NCBI GenBank assembly: GCA_016926235.1 | Contig: JAFGOZ010000723.1 | Coordinates: 1 to 64,000 of the forward strand | Length of the DNA stretch: 64,000 bases | Reading direction: 5' to 3' | Origin: Bacteroidales bacterium | GTDB taxonomy: Bacteria; Bacteroidota; Bacteroidia; Bacteroidales; UBA10428 | Shown: positions 54,026-62,666 of the stretch, in pieces | Layout: each line of letters starts with the position of its first letter | How positions within the stretch are numbered: position 1 is the stretch's first letter | The notes under the pieces: generated by a model | The model's database searches: none | Told to the model about the DNA's origin: nothing | What the model saw: the letters and a program-made list of their open reading frames with translations, nothing else | Made by a program: the position numbers and the translations under genes

Positions 54026-55651
54026 ATGGAAAATTCAATTCTCCATATCAGCACTCCGGTTAATGAGCATGTGTTTCATTATGAAAGAAACAGTGAGGAA
54101 CGCAGGTTATTATTAGATGCCATTGAATCATTGGGTAAAAATTCGGTTGAAATACCTTTGATCATTGGAGGAAAAGGGATCAGGACAGGAGATACAGGGA
54201 AGGTAGTATGTCCTCATGACCATCAAAAAGTACTGGCTATCTATCACAAAGCCACTGAGAAGGAGATATTGCTTGCAATTGAAACATCTCTGGAGGCTAA
54301 AAGGAGGTGGGAAGAGGTATCCTGGATCGACAGGGCATATATTATGAACCGGGCAGCCGAACTGATCTCAAAAAAGTACAGGTTTACCATAAATGCCGCT
54401 ACGATGCTGGGGCAAAGCAAAACACCTTACCAGGCAGAAATAGATTCAGCATGTGAGGTAATCGATTTTTTAAGGTACAATGTGTATTTTGCCTCCCTGA
54501 TATATCAACTACAGCCTAATTCGAATACCAGCCAGGTAAACAGGATTGATTACAGATCTCTCGAAGGTTTTGTATTTACAGTTTCTCCGTTTAACTTTAC
54601 CGCCATTGCTTCAAATCTGAATATGTCTGCTGTAATGATGGGCAATACAACAGTTTGGAAACCTGCCTCAACGGCATTACTATCCAATTATTTCCTGATG
54701 AAAATATTTCAGGAAGCTGGATTGCCGGATGGTGTAATAAATTTTTTACCTGGGAGCGGATCCTTAATAGGAAAAGCTGTAACAAGCCATAAGGACCTTG
54801 CCGGAATTCATTTTACAGGATCAAATAATACCTTTAATTACCTGTGGAAGAGTATTGCCAATAACCTTGAGAGCTTTAAATCCTATCCAAAACTGGTAGG
54901 AGAAACCGGGGGCAAAAATTTTATATTTGCACATAGATCAGCCGGTATTAAGGAATTGGCAACAGCGATAGTTCGCGGAGGATTTGAATACCAGGGTCAA
55001 AAATGTTCGGCTGCATCACGTGTTTATATTCCTAAATCTTTGTGGAAGGAATTGAAAGATTTGTTGCTGGAAATGGTTTCAGAAATAAAGATGGGGGATG
55101 TACTTGATTTTTCCAATTTTATGAATGCAGTAATTGATGAGCCATCCTTTGATAATATTATGGAGTATATTCAAAAGGCTAAGGATTCAAAAGATTGTGA
55201 AATAATGTTCGGAGGCAATGGGGATAAAACCGTGGGATACTTCATAGAACCTACATTAATCCTTACTAAGGATCCCAATTTTATAACTATGCGGGAAGAA
55301 ATTTTTGGTCCGGTAGTTTCCCTTTATTTGTATGACGATATTAAATATGAAGAAACACTAGAAATTTGTAATCACACATCTCCCTATGGGCTTACCGGCG
55401 CCATTTTTGGAAATGATATTTATGCTGTTGCAAAAGCAGAGGAAATATTGAAACATGCCGCCGGTAATTTTTATGTAAATGATAAACCTACAGGAGCAGT
55501 TGTTGGAATGCAGCCATTCGGTGGGGCAAGAGCCTCAGGAACAAATGATAAAGCGGGAAGTATATTTAACTTGTTGCGATGGACCAATCCAAGGAACATC
55601 AAAAAACAGTTGTATCCTTCAACAGACTATAAATATGTTTTTATGCAATGA
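54026..55651 (+). CDS. pruA: L-glutamate gamma-semialdehyde (delta-1-pyrroline-5-carboxylate) dehydrogenase
   Basis: 541 residues, cytoplasmic, no signal. ALDH fold with VSPFNFTAI, the catalytic E293 (GETGGKN), nucleophile C327 (YQGQKCSAASR) and the C-terminal ASGTNDKAG of single-domain P5C dehydrogenases (ALDH4 type), with the typical family length. It oxidises glutamate semialdehyde, in equilibrium with pyrroline-5-carboxylate, to glutamate with NAD. In an operon of extracellular glycosidases and peptidases it is otherwise out of place; the HypD gene nearby supplies its substrate from hydroxyproline, which gives it a clear role. No proline dehydrogenase (PutA) domain is fused. Confidence 0.95.
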   Translation: MENSILHISTPVNEHVFHYERNSEERRLLLDAIESLGKNSVEIPLIIGGKGIRTGDTGKVVCPHDHQKVLAIYHKATEKEILLAIETSLEAKRRWEEVSWIDRAYIMNRAAELISKKYRFTINAATMLGQSKTPYQAEIDSACEVIDFLRYNVYFASLIYQLQPNSNTSQVNRIDYRSLEGFVFTVSPFNFTAIASNLNMSAVMMGNTTVWKPASTALLSNYFLMKIFQEAGLPDGVINFLPGSGSLIGKAVTSHKDLAGIHFTGSNNTFNYLWKSIANNLESFKSYPKLVGETGGKNFIFAHRSAGIKELATAIVRGGFEYQGQKCSAASRVYIPKSLWKELKDLLLEMVSEIKMGDVLDFSNFMNAVIDEPSFDNIMEYIQKAKDSKDCEIMFGGNGDKTVGYFIEPTLILTKDPNFITMREEIFGPVVSLYLYDDIKYEETLEICNHTSPYGLTGAIFGNDIYAVAKAEEILKHAAGNFYVNDKPTGAVVGMQPFGGARASGTNDKAGSIFNLLRWTNPRNIKKQLYPSTDYKYVFMQ

Positions 55652-55691
55652 GAAATAATTATATTTGGTTAACATATCAAAAATATCAAAA

Positions 55692-57167
55692 ATGAATAAA
55701 TCTTTTATAATATTAGTACTAACTACAACAATGAACCTCAATGCCCAGGTAAGGTTCAATGAATACTTCACTGATGAAGCCCTGAGAATTGATTATTTCC
55801 ATACGGGGAATGCAGATCAGGAAACATTCGCACTGGATAAAATATACAGATATAACAAATGGGCCGGAAATCCCAATCACTGCATACAAAATTCACAAGT
55901 CGGAGATTATAGAATAGAGGTGTATAATGCCGTAAATAATAATTTGATATATTCGAAAGGGTATAACTCCATTTTTTTTGAATACCAAACAACACAACCA
56001 GCTCATGATGGAATAAACAAGACCTGCCATGAAAGTGTTTGGATACCAAATCCCAAAAACCCTGTGATATGCAAAATTACAAAAAGGGAGAAAGATCAAA
56101 AATTCAATGCCATTTATTCCTTTGAAATAGATCCGGGAGATTATCACATTCATAACGAAAAACCAGCTTCATTAGATGGTGTAATAGTTAACTCCATAAA
56201 GAGCGGGGATCCTCATTTTAAAGTAGATTTGGTTATTGTAGGAGAGGGGTATACAGACCAGGACGAAGAGAAATTCAGAAAAGACCTGGACTATTACATA
56301 ACATTATTTTTAAATACTGAACCATACAAAAGTCACAAAGATGAATTTAATATTACCGGTATAATGCCTTTCTCTGATGAAGGTGGACCGGATGAACCCC
56401 GTAAAGGGATATATAAGAATACTGCTCTGAACAGTAGTTTTAATCTGTTTGATCTGGAGCGTTATATGTTAATTGAGGATAACAAAACATTGCAGGATGT
56501 TGCATGCAGTGTACCCTTTGATGCTCTTTTAATCATGGTTAATACAAGCAGATATGGAGGTGGGGCAATCTATAATTTTCAAACTGTTTTCTCTTCAGAC
56601 AACCCAAAGAAAGAATATGTTTTTCTTCATGAACTAGGACATGGTCTTACCGGTCTGGCCGATGAATACTATTCGAGCAGTGTTGCATATGTCGATTTTT
56701 ATCCTTCTGGTGTTGAACCTCCGGAACCGAACATCACTGCACTTTTGAACCCTGATAGTGTAAAATGGCTGGATTTACTATCACCGGGCATTGAAATACC
56801 TACAAAATGGGGTAAGGAATTATTCGACAGTTTAAACATTGCTGCCTATAAACTTAGGATGGCGAAGGAGGATACACTTAATTTCTTGTATAATACTTCT
56901 GTTTCGGAGGAGGTTATAAATTCAGTTATTTTGCACTATGACAAAAAAATTGAAGCCTTCATCGATGAAATTGAAAGTTTCATCAGGAATCACCCTCTAA
57001 AAGATGAGGTTGGTGTTTTTGAAGGTGCAGGATACCAATCACACGGTTTATATCGCCCAACACTGTATTCAATGATGCACGGCTTTGATAAAGAAAACAT
57101 TTCATATGGCCCTGTAAATGAAAGGGCTATTCTGAAAATAATCAGGTACTATACTGATCAGGAGTAA
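55692..57167 (+). CDS. Secreted M64 family zinc peptidase
   Basis: 491 residues from ATG 55692, which opens a signal peptide (FIILVLTTTMNLNAQ). The N-terminal beta-sandwich (20-165, M64_N-like) is followed by the peptidase domain with VDLVIVGEGYTD, and the zinc motif HELGHGLTGLADEYY (H313, E314, H317, D324), the HExxHxxxxxxD form of IgA peptidase M64. It would hydrolyse proteins in the periplasm or outside. It has no lipobox or T9SS tail. It is the last + strand gene, 41 bp after the P5C dehydrogenase, and converges on hypD. Confidence 0.93.
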   Translation: MNKSFIILVLTTTMNLNAQVRFNEYFTDEALRIDYFHTGNADQETFALDKIYRYNKWAGNPNHCIQNSQVGDYRIEVYNAVNNNLIYSKGYNSIFFEYQTTQPAHDGINKTCHESVWIPNPKNPVICKITKREKDQKFNAIYSFEIDPGDYHIHNEKPASLDGVIVNSIKSGDPHFKVDLVIVGEGYTDQDEEKFRKDLDYYITLFLNTEPYKSHKDEFNITGIMPFSDEGGPDEPRKGIYKNTALNSSFNLFDLERYMLIEDNKTLQDVACSVPFDALLIMVNTSRYGGGAIYNFQTVFSSDNPKKEYVFLHELGHGLTGLADEYYSSSVAYVDFYPSGVEPPEPNITALLNPDSVKWLDLLSPGIEIPTKWGKELFDSLNIAAYKLRMAKEDTLNFLYNTSVSEEVINSVILHYDKKIEAFIDEIESFIRNHPLKDEVGVFEGAGYQSHGLYRPTLYSMMHGFDKENISYGPVNERAILKIIRYYTDQE

Positions 57168-57255
57168 TCTACATTACAAGGATAAATGGATGAATGGATT
57201 AGTTTATAAATATCTATCTTTAATGTATTGATTTTTTAAATATCCTACTTCTCTA

Positions 57256-59613
57256 CTAAATCTCCTGATGTTCGGTTCTCCTGATAATTTCATTCTGTAG
57301 ATCTACTCCCAGATCATTAAAATAATCGGAATAACCCGCTACCCTTACAATTAAATCCGTATGAAGTTCAGGATGAAGTTGAGCATCACGTAGTGTATCG
57401 ACATCCACTACATTAAACTGAATATGATGACCATTCAACCTGAAATAGGACCGTACCAGTGAAGTCAGGTTTTCCAGAGCACCTTCATATTCAAAGAAAG
57501 AAGGGGTAAACTTCTGATTCATCAACGTTCCTCCGGTTTTTAGTTGGTCGATTTTTGAGGCAGACTTTATGGCTGAAGTAGGTCCATTTCTATCAGCACC
57601 CTGCACCGGACTTATCCCTTCCGAAGTGGGTTTCTTTGCCAGTCTTCCATCGGGGGTTGCTCCTGTAACAGCGCCAAAATAGACATGGCAGGTTGTAGGC
57701 AGCATATCAATGCAATATACACCTCCGGTTGAAGTTGGCTGGCCATCAACTGCATTAAAGAATGCATCAAAAACGACTTTTGCCTGGGTATCGGCACTGT
57801 CATCATCGTTCCCGTATTTGGGTGTTTCAAAAATAAGTTGCCTGCGAATTTCAGGATATTCGCCAAAATTGGTGTCTATAGCCTTTATTAAATCAGGGAA
57901 GGTCATATTTTTTTGATCAAATACATGATACTTAATGGCTGTAAGCGAATCGGTGATGGTCCCCAGGCCTACTCCCTGGATATAACTCGTATTGTACCTG
58001 GCTCCACCAGCGTTATAGTCTTTTGCATTAGCAATACAATCTTCAATTAATAATGAAAGAAAAGGTGCAGGCAGATTTTTTGCCCAGGTTTGTTCAATAA
58101 AGCGATTACCTCTTATTTTGATATCAATAAAATAGTTTAACTGCCTTGTATAAGCTTGAAAGAGTTCTTCATACGATTTAAAATTTAGCGGATTACCTGT
58201 TTCAATACCGATTTTTCTACCACTTTGTGGATCGATACCATTGTTTAGTGTTATTTCAAGAACTTTCACCAGGTTAAAATACCCCGTAAGAACAAAACTT
58301 TCGGTTCCGAAGGCACCTGTTTCAACGCAACCGGATGCACCCCCATTCCTGGCATCAACAATGGTTTTTCCTTGTCTGACCAATTCTTCAATTATGGCAT
58401 CAGTGTTAAATAATGAGGGTTGTCCGAAACCTGTTTTTATTATATTAAGTGCCCGTTGAATGAACTGATCTGAATTTTTCCTGCTTACCTGGATCATGGA
58501 ACTGGGTTGTAATAACCTCATTTCTTCAATAACGTCCAGAATTATATAGGAAACCTCATTTATAGCATCATGCCCTTCTTCTGTAAGACCACCCAGATTG
58601 ATCATGCAAAAATCAGTATAGGTATTGCTCTCCATTGCGGTAACACCGACTTTTGGAGGAGCCGGATGGTTATTAAATTTGATCCAGAAAGCATGCAAAA
58701 GTTCATATATTGCCTCCTTTGATACACCCTTTTTAATGTCATTCTGGTAAACAGGTAATAAATGCTGGTCCAGCCGTCCCGGGTTGAATGAATCCCAGGG
58801 ATTTAATTCGGATATTACTCCCAGATGTATAAACCAGTAATGCTGTAACATTTCATGAACTGTTTCAGGTGCTTCGGCTGGTACTTTGTTGCAAATACGG
58901 GCCATTTCGATCAGTTCATCCTGACGTTTCTGGTCAGTCTCTTTTTCAGCCATTTTCCCTAATTCAACAGCATGACGCTGTGCAAATTCAATAACAGCCT
59001 TACCGGCAATTTGCATAGCTTTTAATTCTTCTATAGCATCCGAATCATTTTCCTTGTCAACGGTCTTCATCCGGTCATCAATTTCTTTTAACAGATCATT
59101 TATGCCCAACGTGAACATTTTTTTTCCAAGTACAGTATGTCCGGGAGCGCGTTGTTCCTGAAACTCGGTAAATATTCCGGCTTTATAAACTTCTTTCCAT
59201 TCATCAAATATCCCATCCATGATCCGTTCGCGGTTTGACTTGCCTTTCCAGTAAGGAATTATTTCAAAGCGGTAAATATCCATTACTTCCTGGCTTACTT
59301 TAAAGGATATTTTTGTCCTGCTGTTTAAAATCTCAAGATCTTTAATGCTATGCAAGTTTATTTCGGGGTAGGTTGGAGTACCTTTGGGTGCGGGACCTCT
59401 TTCACCTACAATAAGTTCATAGGGATTAATACATATCGTTTTATTCCTGAATAAATACTCTAAAGCTTTAGCTCTAAGAACAGGGGCTGATAAACTTTTA
59501 GAAGCATCACTCTTATAAAAGGCAGTGATCAATTGTGCCCTCTCGGGCGATATGTACTCAACAGCATGGAGGCTTTGAGTTCTTAATTTGCTGATTCGTT
59601 CAGTACATTTCAT
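57256..59613 (-). CDS. hypD: Trans-4-hydroxy-L-proline dehydratase (glycyl-radical enzyme, HypD)
   Basis: 785 residues, choosing the ATG whose complement ends at 59613 (an upstream ATG adds 14 hydrophobic residues and is less likely). Glycyl-radical enzyme fold. Radical site G760 in RVAGYSD; catalytic C429 and E431 in GASGCVETGAFG. From memory of the Clostridioides difficile enzyme (C434, E436, G765), the substrate-site residues F151, H159, D274, S329 and F335 are also kept (FQEQRAPGH, NPWD, ESNTYTDF). It dehydrates trans-4-hydroxyproline to pyrroline-5-carboxylate, the substrate of the neighbouring P5C dehydrogenase. Oxygen-sensitive, needs the activase just upstream. Confidence 0.93.
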   Translation of the reverse strand: MKCTERISKLRTQSLHAVEYISPERAQLITAFYKSDASKSLSAPVLRAKALEYLFRNKTICINPYELIVGERGPAPKGTPTYPEINLHSIKDLEILNSRTKISFKVSQEVMDIYRFEIIPYWKGKSNRERIMDGIFDEWKEVYKAGIFTEFQEQRAPGHTVLGKKMFTLGINDLLKEIDDRMKTVDKENDSDAIEELKAMQIAGKAVIEFAQRHAVELGKMAEKETDQKRQDELIEMARICNKVPAEAPETVHEMLQHYWFIHLGVISELNPWDSFNPGRLDQHLLPVYQNDIKKGVSKEAIYELLHAFWIKFNNHPAPPKVGVTAMESNTYTDFCMINLGGLTEEGHDAINEVSYIILDVIEEMRLLQPSSMIQVSRKNSDQFIQRALNIIKTGFGQPSLFNTDAIIEELVRQGKTIVDARNGGASGCVETGAFGTESFVLTGYFNLVKVLEITLNNGIDPQSGRKIGIETGNPLNFKSYEELFQAYTRQLNYFIDIKIRGNRFIEQTWAKNLPAPFLSLLIEDCIANAKDYNAGGARYNTSYIQGVGLGTITDSLTAIKYHVFDQKNMTFPDLIKAIDTNFGEYPEIRRQLIFETPKYGNDDDSADTQAKVVFDAFFNAVDGQPTSTGGVYCIDMLPTTCHVYFGAVTGATPDGRLAKKPTSEGISPVQGADRNGPTSAIKSASKIDQLKTGGTLMNQKFTPSFFEYEGALENLTSLVRSYFRLNGHHIQFNVVDVDTLRDAQLHPELHTDLIVRVAGYSDYFNDLGVDLQNEIIRRTEHQEI

Positions 59614-59676
59614 TTTTTTTTCATTTATAGAGATGATAAAGTATGGAAAATACACACCTAAGCGGCCTGACCCGTC

Positions 59677-60474
59677 TTAGTGAATTTTTACTTTAAAGCC
59701 TTCTTTTTTAAATAATTCTATATAATTCTCAATTTCCTGCCTTTTTGGTTCATTTACTTCCTTCATGCCATTGGAGTAACCAAACTTTGCATTTTTTGAT
59801 TTTCCCAGTTTATGGTAAGGCAGTAAGTGCACCTCACTGAAGTTATCACTCTTAAGAGGCCGTATAATGTTTGCTATTCCTTCCAGTTCTGTTTGATTCA
59901 GGTTAACACCCGGAACAACCGGAATACGGGCAATAACATCTTTCTCTGATCCTACTGCATGTTTCAGATTTATAATTATAAGCTTATTGTCAACCCCCGT
60001 ATGGGTTTTATGTCCGTTGGAGCCGGCCATTTTTAGATCAAACAGGAATAAATCGGTAAAAGGAACAACTGATAAGAAATCTTCTTCTTTAGCGAAGCCT
60101 GATGTATCCAATGCGGTATGAATACCAAAAGATTTGCAGAGTTCAAGTATTTCCCGGCTGAACTTTGCCTGGTAGAGAGGTTCTCCGCCTGACAAGGTAA
60201 CACCACCCTTGCCTTCTTCCATAAACACTCTTTCCTTTTCAATTTCTGCCATTACTTCTTCTGTGGACATCCAACGGCCAATCTCACGCAATACTTCATA
60301 CTGGTTGCCTTCAATTTTATCGATGGATTTGTATTTTTGTATATGAGGATCTTTGCTTTCAGGATTATGGCACCACCAGCAGTCAAGTGGGCATCCCTTC
60401 ATGAAAATAGTGGTACGGAGACCATTCCCATCATGGATAGCAAAGCGTTTAATATCAAAAACTATTCCTCGCAC
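59677..60474 (-). CDS. hypE: Radical-SAM glycyl-radical-enzyme activase for HypD
   Basis: 265 residues. The radical-SAM motif CPLDCWWC (C28, C32, C35) follows IHDGNGLRTTIFMKG, with the SAM-binding GGVTLSGGEPL near 90-100 and DTSGFA further on. It installs the glycyl radical on HypD, whose gene lies 63 bp downstream on the same strand. Unlike typical HypE-type activases with a ferredoxin-like insert that binds two extra [4Fe-4S] clusters, the segment between C35 and GGEP is only about 60 residues and has no further cysteine, so it is a minimal, pyruvate-formate-lyase-activase-like form. Its target is inferred from gene order. Confidence 0.9.
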   Translation of the reverse strand: MRGIVFDIKRFAIHDGNGLRTTIFMKGCPLDCWWCHNPESKDPHIQKYKSIDKIEGNQYEVLREIGRWMSTEEVMAEIEKERVFMEEGKGGVTLSGGEPLYQAKFSREILELCKSFGIHTALDTSGFAKEEDFLSVVPFTDLFLFDLKMAGSNGHKTHTGVDNKLIIINLKHAVGSEKDVIARIPVVPGVNLNQTELEGIANIIRPLKSDNFSEVHLLPYHKLGKSKNAKFGYSNGMKEVNEPKRQEIENYIELFKKEGFKVKIH

Positions 60475-60654
60475 AGAAAAAAGATAAAAGTTTACAAAAA
60501 AGTAAAAAAGGAATATCCCCGAAAAGAATTAATCAGGGAAGAAAACGGAAGAATTAAGAAGGATTATTGAATCCAGCATTCATATAATCCTTTCCCGTTG
60601 CGGGTGTACATTTTAACTAGATGAAATAGGTTCATTTGTACAGAATTATTTGAC

Positions 60655-60662
60655 CAAATATA
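60655..60662 (-). promoter_or_regulatory. Candidate -7 box for hypE-hypD
   Basis: On the minus strand TATATTTG matches TAnnTTTG exactly, 181 bp upstream of the activase start. I see no -33 TTTG at the right distance, so confidence is low. No GTA-N5-TAC palindrome was found here. Confidence 0.3.
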
Positions 60663-61145
60663 TGTAATTAAGTCAATATTTCCTAATTTGAATCAGATAA
60701 TTTATTGGAATTTGATTTAGTATATTTAGGTAATAATTAACTAAAAAAAATTACAGGTGAGAAAACGGAATTTAGTATAAAATATTCTTCTTCAATACAC
60801 AATATTAAATATGATTCAATGCATTGACTTTTTAAAAATTGATATAGCTTATAGTCCTTAGCATTGACCCTATTATTAAATGATTTGATCATTCTACATT
60901 ATTTTTACTTCCGATACATCCAAGATGCAGGAATTATTCTTTGTGTACAACCCTTATAGCCTTTAAATTTATTTGCAAATATATTCTCAAGTAGCTTTTC
61001 TTCTCTACTAATAAAAAAAAGGAAAACTAAAAAAATATTATAGGAATTCTGAGCAATAGCCATGAATTAAAAAAAAGCAATATTCCTGGCAAAAGCAAGA
61101 AAATTACTATGGCAAAAAGAGGATCCCGGCATATTTAAAAAACTC

Positions 61146-61176
61146 TTTGAAAATATTAAATTTAAATATATATTTG
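61146..61176 (+). promoter_or_regulatory. Exact Bacteroidota promoter
   Basis: TTTG (61146-61149), 19 bases, TATATTTG (61169-61176) is an exact match to the -33/-7 consensus with ideal spacing. Transcription would start near 61183, giving a 100-nt leader for the lipoprotein gene at 61282. Confidence 0.72.
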
Positions 61177-61281
61177 ATTGCATTATGCTTCATAACCATT
61201 TTATTAGTAATAAAACCTGAAGTGCAAGATTTTTTAACAACATCTATTTTATAAAGTATTTACGTAAGTCAAGTAATTATT

Positions 61282-62310
61282 ATGAAAAAAAGTAATAAAC
61301 TTAAAATCAAAAATGGATTCATAAAATTTGCAATCCTGTCAGTTATTATCGGATTCATAAGTTGTGAAAAAGAGAATGATAAAGATGATGATAATACCGA
61401 AAATCCAGAAATTGAACTAAATGATACTATCTTTATGGAAGAACTTATCGTTGATAATTCGTATTTTAATCAGGATAGTATAGATAATCTTAATTTAATC
61501 AACGAAATATATAATAATTTGGGTATTGGGAGAAATATGTCAACTGGTAGTGATGAAATTTCGATATTTAATGTTACTTCATCTTTTAAACCTATTGTTA
61601 AACACCATTACAATGAGTTATTTACTAAAAAGATTATTGTATCAACCGATTATCAATTAAACAGAAAAGTGATAGATTCTTTAAGAAGGGAATTTCTTGA
61701 GATTGACTCCAACTATTTGATTGGTAATTATTCTGGTTTAATTGATGAAATAACAGAAGATACAACCTATATATATATTAGCATAGTTTTAATTAAAAGG
61801 ATTGGTATCGCAGAGTTGGATATAAATAATCCTGATATTAATGATTATTTAAGATATAAATCAAGTATTGTTGATGGAGTAGATACAGATAGTATTAACC
61901 TCACTCCGGATCTTTTCCAAAGTATTTATGGCGACAGGTTTTGTTCTGCATTTGTACTTGGGGTATCAATGTTTTTTGATATAAAAGTTGATATTGATTT
62001 TGTAGAAGAAGATATGAGAGCCGCTACCTTGGAAGCATTTGATATGATAACAAAGGCTGCAAAAGGTTTGGGGACCTGGGAGGATATGAAAACAAACAGT
62101 AAATTCTTTAAAGAATCAGATCTTTGTGAATATGATGGTGAAGAAATTCCTAGATCAGAAAGTTATCCATGGTCTATTGATGATATAATTTCAGAATTGA
62201 ACTATGTTGAAAATCTATATCAAAAAGCTGATTTCGGTATCCTGGTAAAAAAATATGAACACTTCTCAACATTATATCCTACATATACTTTTGCACCAGT
62301 AGCCAAATAA
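61282..62310 (+). CDS. Lipoprotein of unknown function
   Basis: 342 residues. Lipobox GFISC (Cys 28), then an acidic Asp/Glu-rich linker (ENDKDDDNTENPE). The globular part has alternating strands and helices: SSFKPIVKHHYNELF, YLIGNYSGLIDEI, and the segment YGDRFCSAFVLGVSMFFDIKVDIDF (about 215-239, shown here in parts), which weakly recalls the YGDxFxxG motif in MACPF-like pore proteins. This similarity is from memory and may be chance. It stands alone with a strong promoter, between the hypED pair and the pectin esterase. Function unknown. Confidence 0.7.
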   Translation: MKKSNKLKIKNGFIKFAILSVIIGFISCEKENDKDDDNTENPEIELNDTIFMEELIVDNSYFNQDSIDNLNLINEIYNNLGIGRNMSTGSDEISIFNVTSSFKPIVKHHYNELFTKKIIVSTDYQLNRKVIDSLRREFLEIDSNYLIGNYSGLIDEITEDTTYIYISIVLIKRIGIAELDINNPDINDYLRYKSSIVDGVDTDSINLTPDLFQSIYGDRFCSAFVLGVSMFFDIKVDIDFVEEDMRAATLEAFDMITKAAKGLGTWEDMKTNSKFFKESDLCEYDGEEIPRSESYPWSIDDIISELNYVENLYQKADFGILVKKYEHFSTLYPTYTFAPVAK

Positions 62311-62666
62311 ATTTAGGAGGCTAAAAGTATTTTTTCAATAAAGGGTAAGTTTCAAGTGTTCTACTGATAGTTTTCTTATAAAGAAAAATTAAATGCATTA
62401 AGTGGAGTTTGAAAAGAATCAATATGTAGAATTATTTACCAAAATTTGGGAAAATACTCATCCTCAAATTTAATATTTATAAAGACATTTGTTTCTGAGA
62501 GAATAAATGTCTATGCTTAAATATATCTAGTCTAAGATTAACTTAATATTATCTAAACAAGCATTAAATGATTGGATAATGTTTTAAGTTGTTGTAAATT
62601 AGGTGTAATTTTTTAGGAAAAAACTTTAAGGTAGATAAAATACGAATAATCAAAACAATAAAAACT
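62311..62666. other. Intergenic region upstream of pectin esterase
   Basis: 356 bp, no gene. A hairpin AGACATTT...AAATGTCT (62483-62512, 8-bp stem) has no U-tract and may be a leader or operator element. No exact -33/-7 pair or GTA-N5-TAC palindrome is seen. Confidence 0.45.

Larger units (their letters stand above)
60475..61281. other. Intergenic region between hypE and a lipoprotein gene
   Basis: 807 bp. It contains a weak minus-strand -7 box (60655-60662) for hypE-hypD, an exact Bacteroidota promoter at 61146-61176 for the downstream lipoprotein, and a short frame (61066-61254) without ATG that would encode a basic one-helix peptide, not believed as a gene. The rest is AT-rich without other structure. 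Confidence 0.5.

Noticed and set aside
57256..59613. Glycyl-radical enzyme as pyruvate formate-lyase, choline lyase or glycerol dehydratase
   Set aside because: Lacks the paired catalytic cysteines of PFL; the GCVETG context and FQEQRAPGH/ESNTYTDF motifs match hydroxyproline dehydratase better, and P5C dehydrogenase lies nearby.
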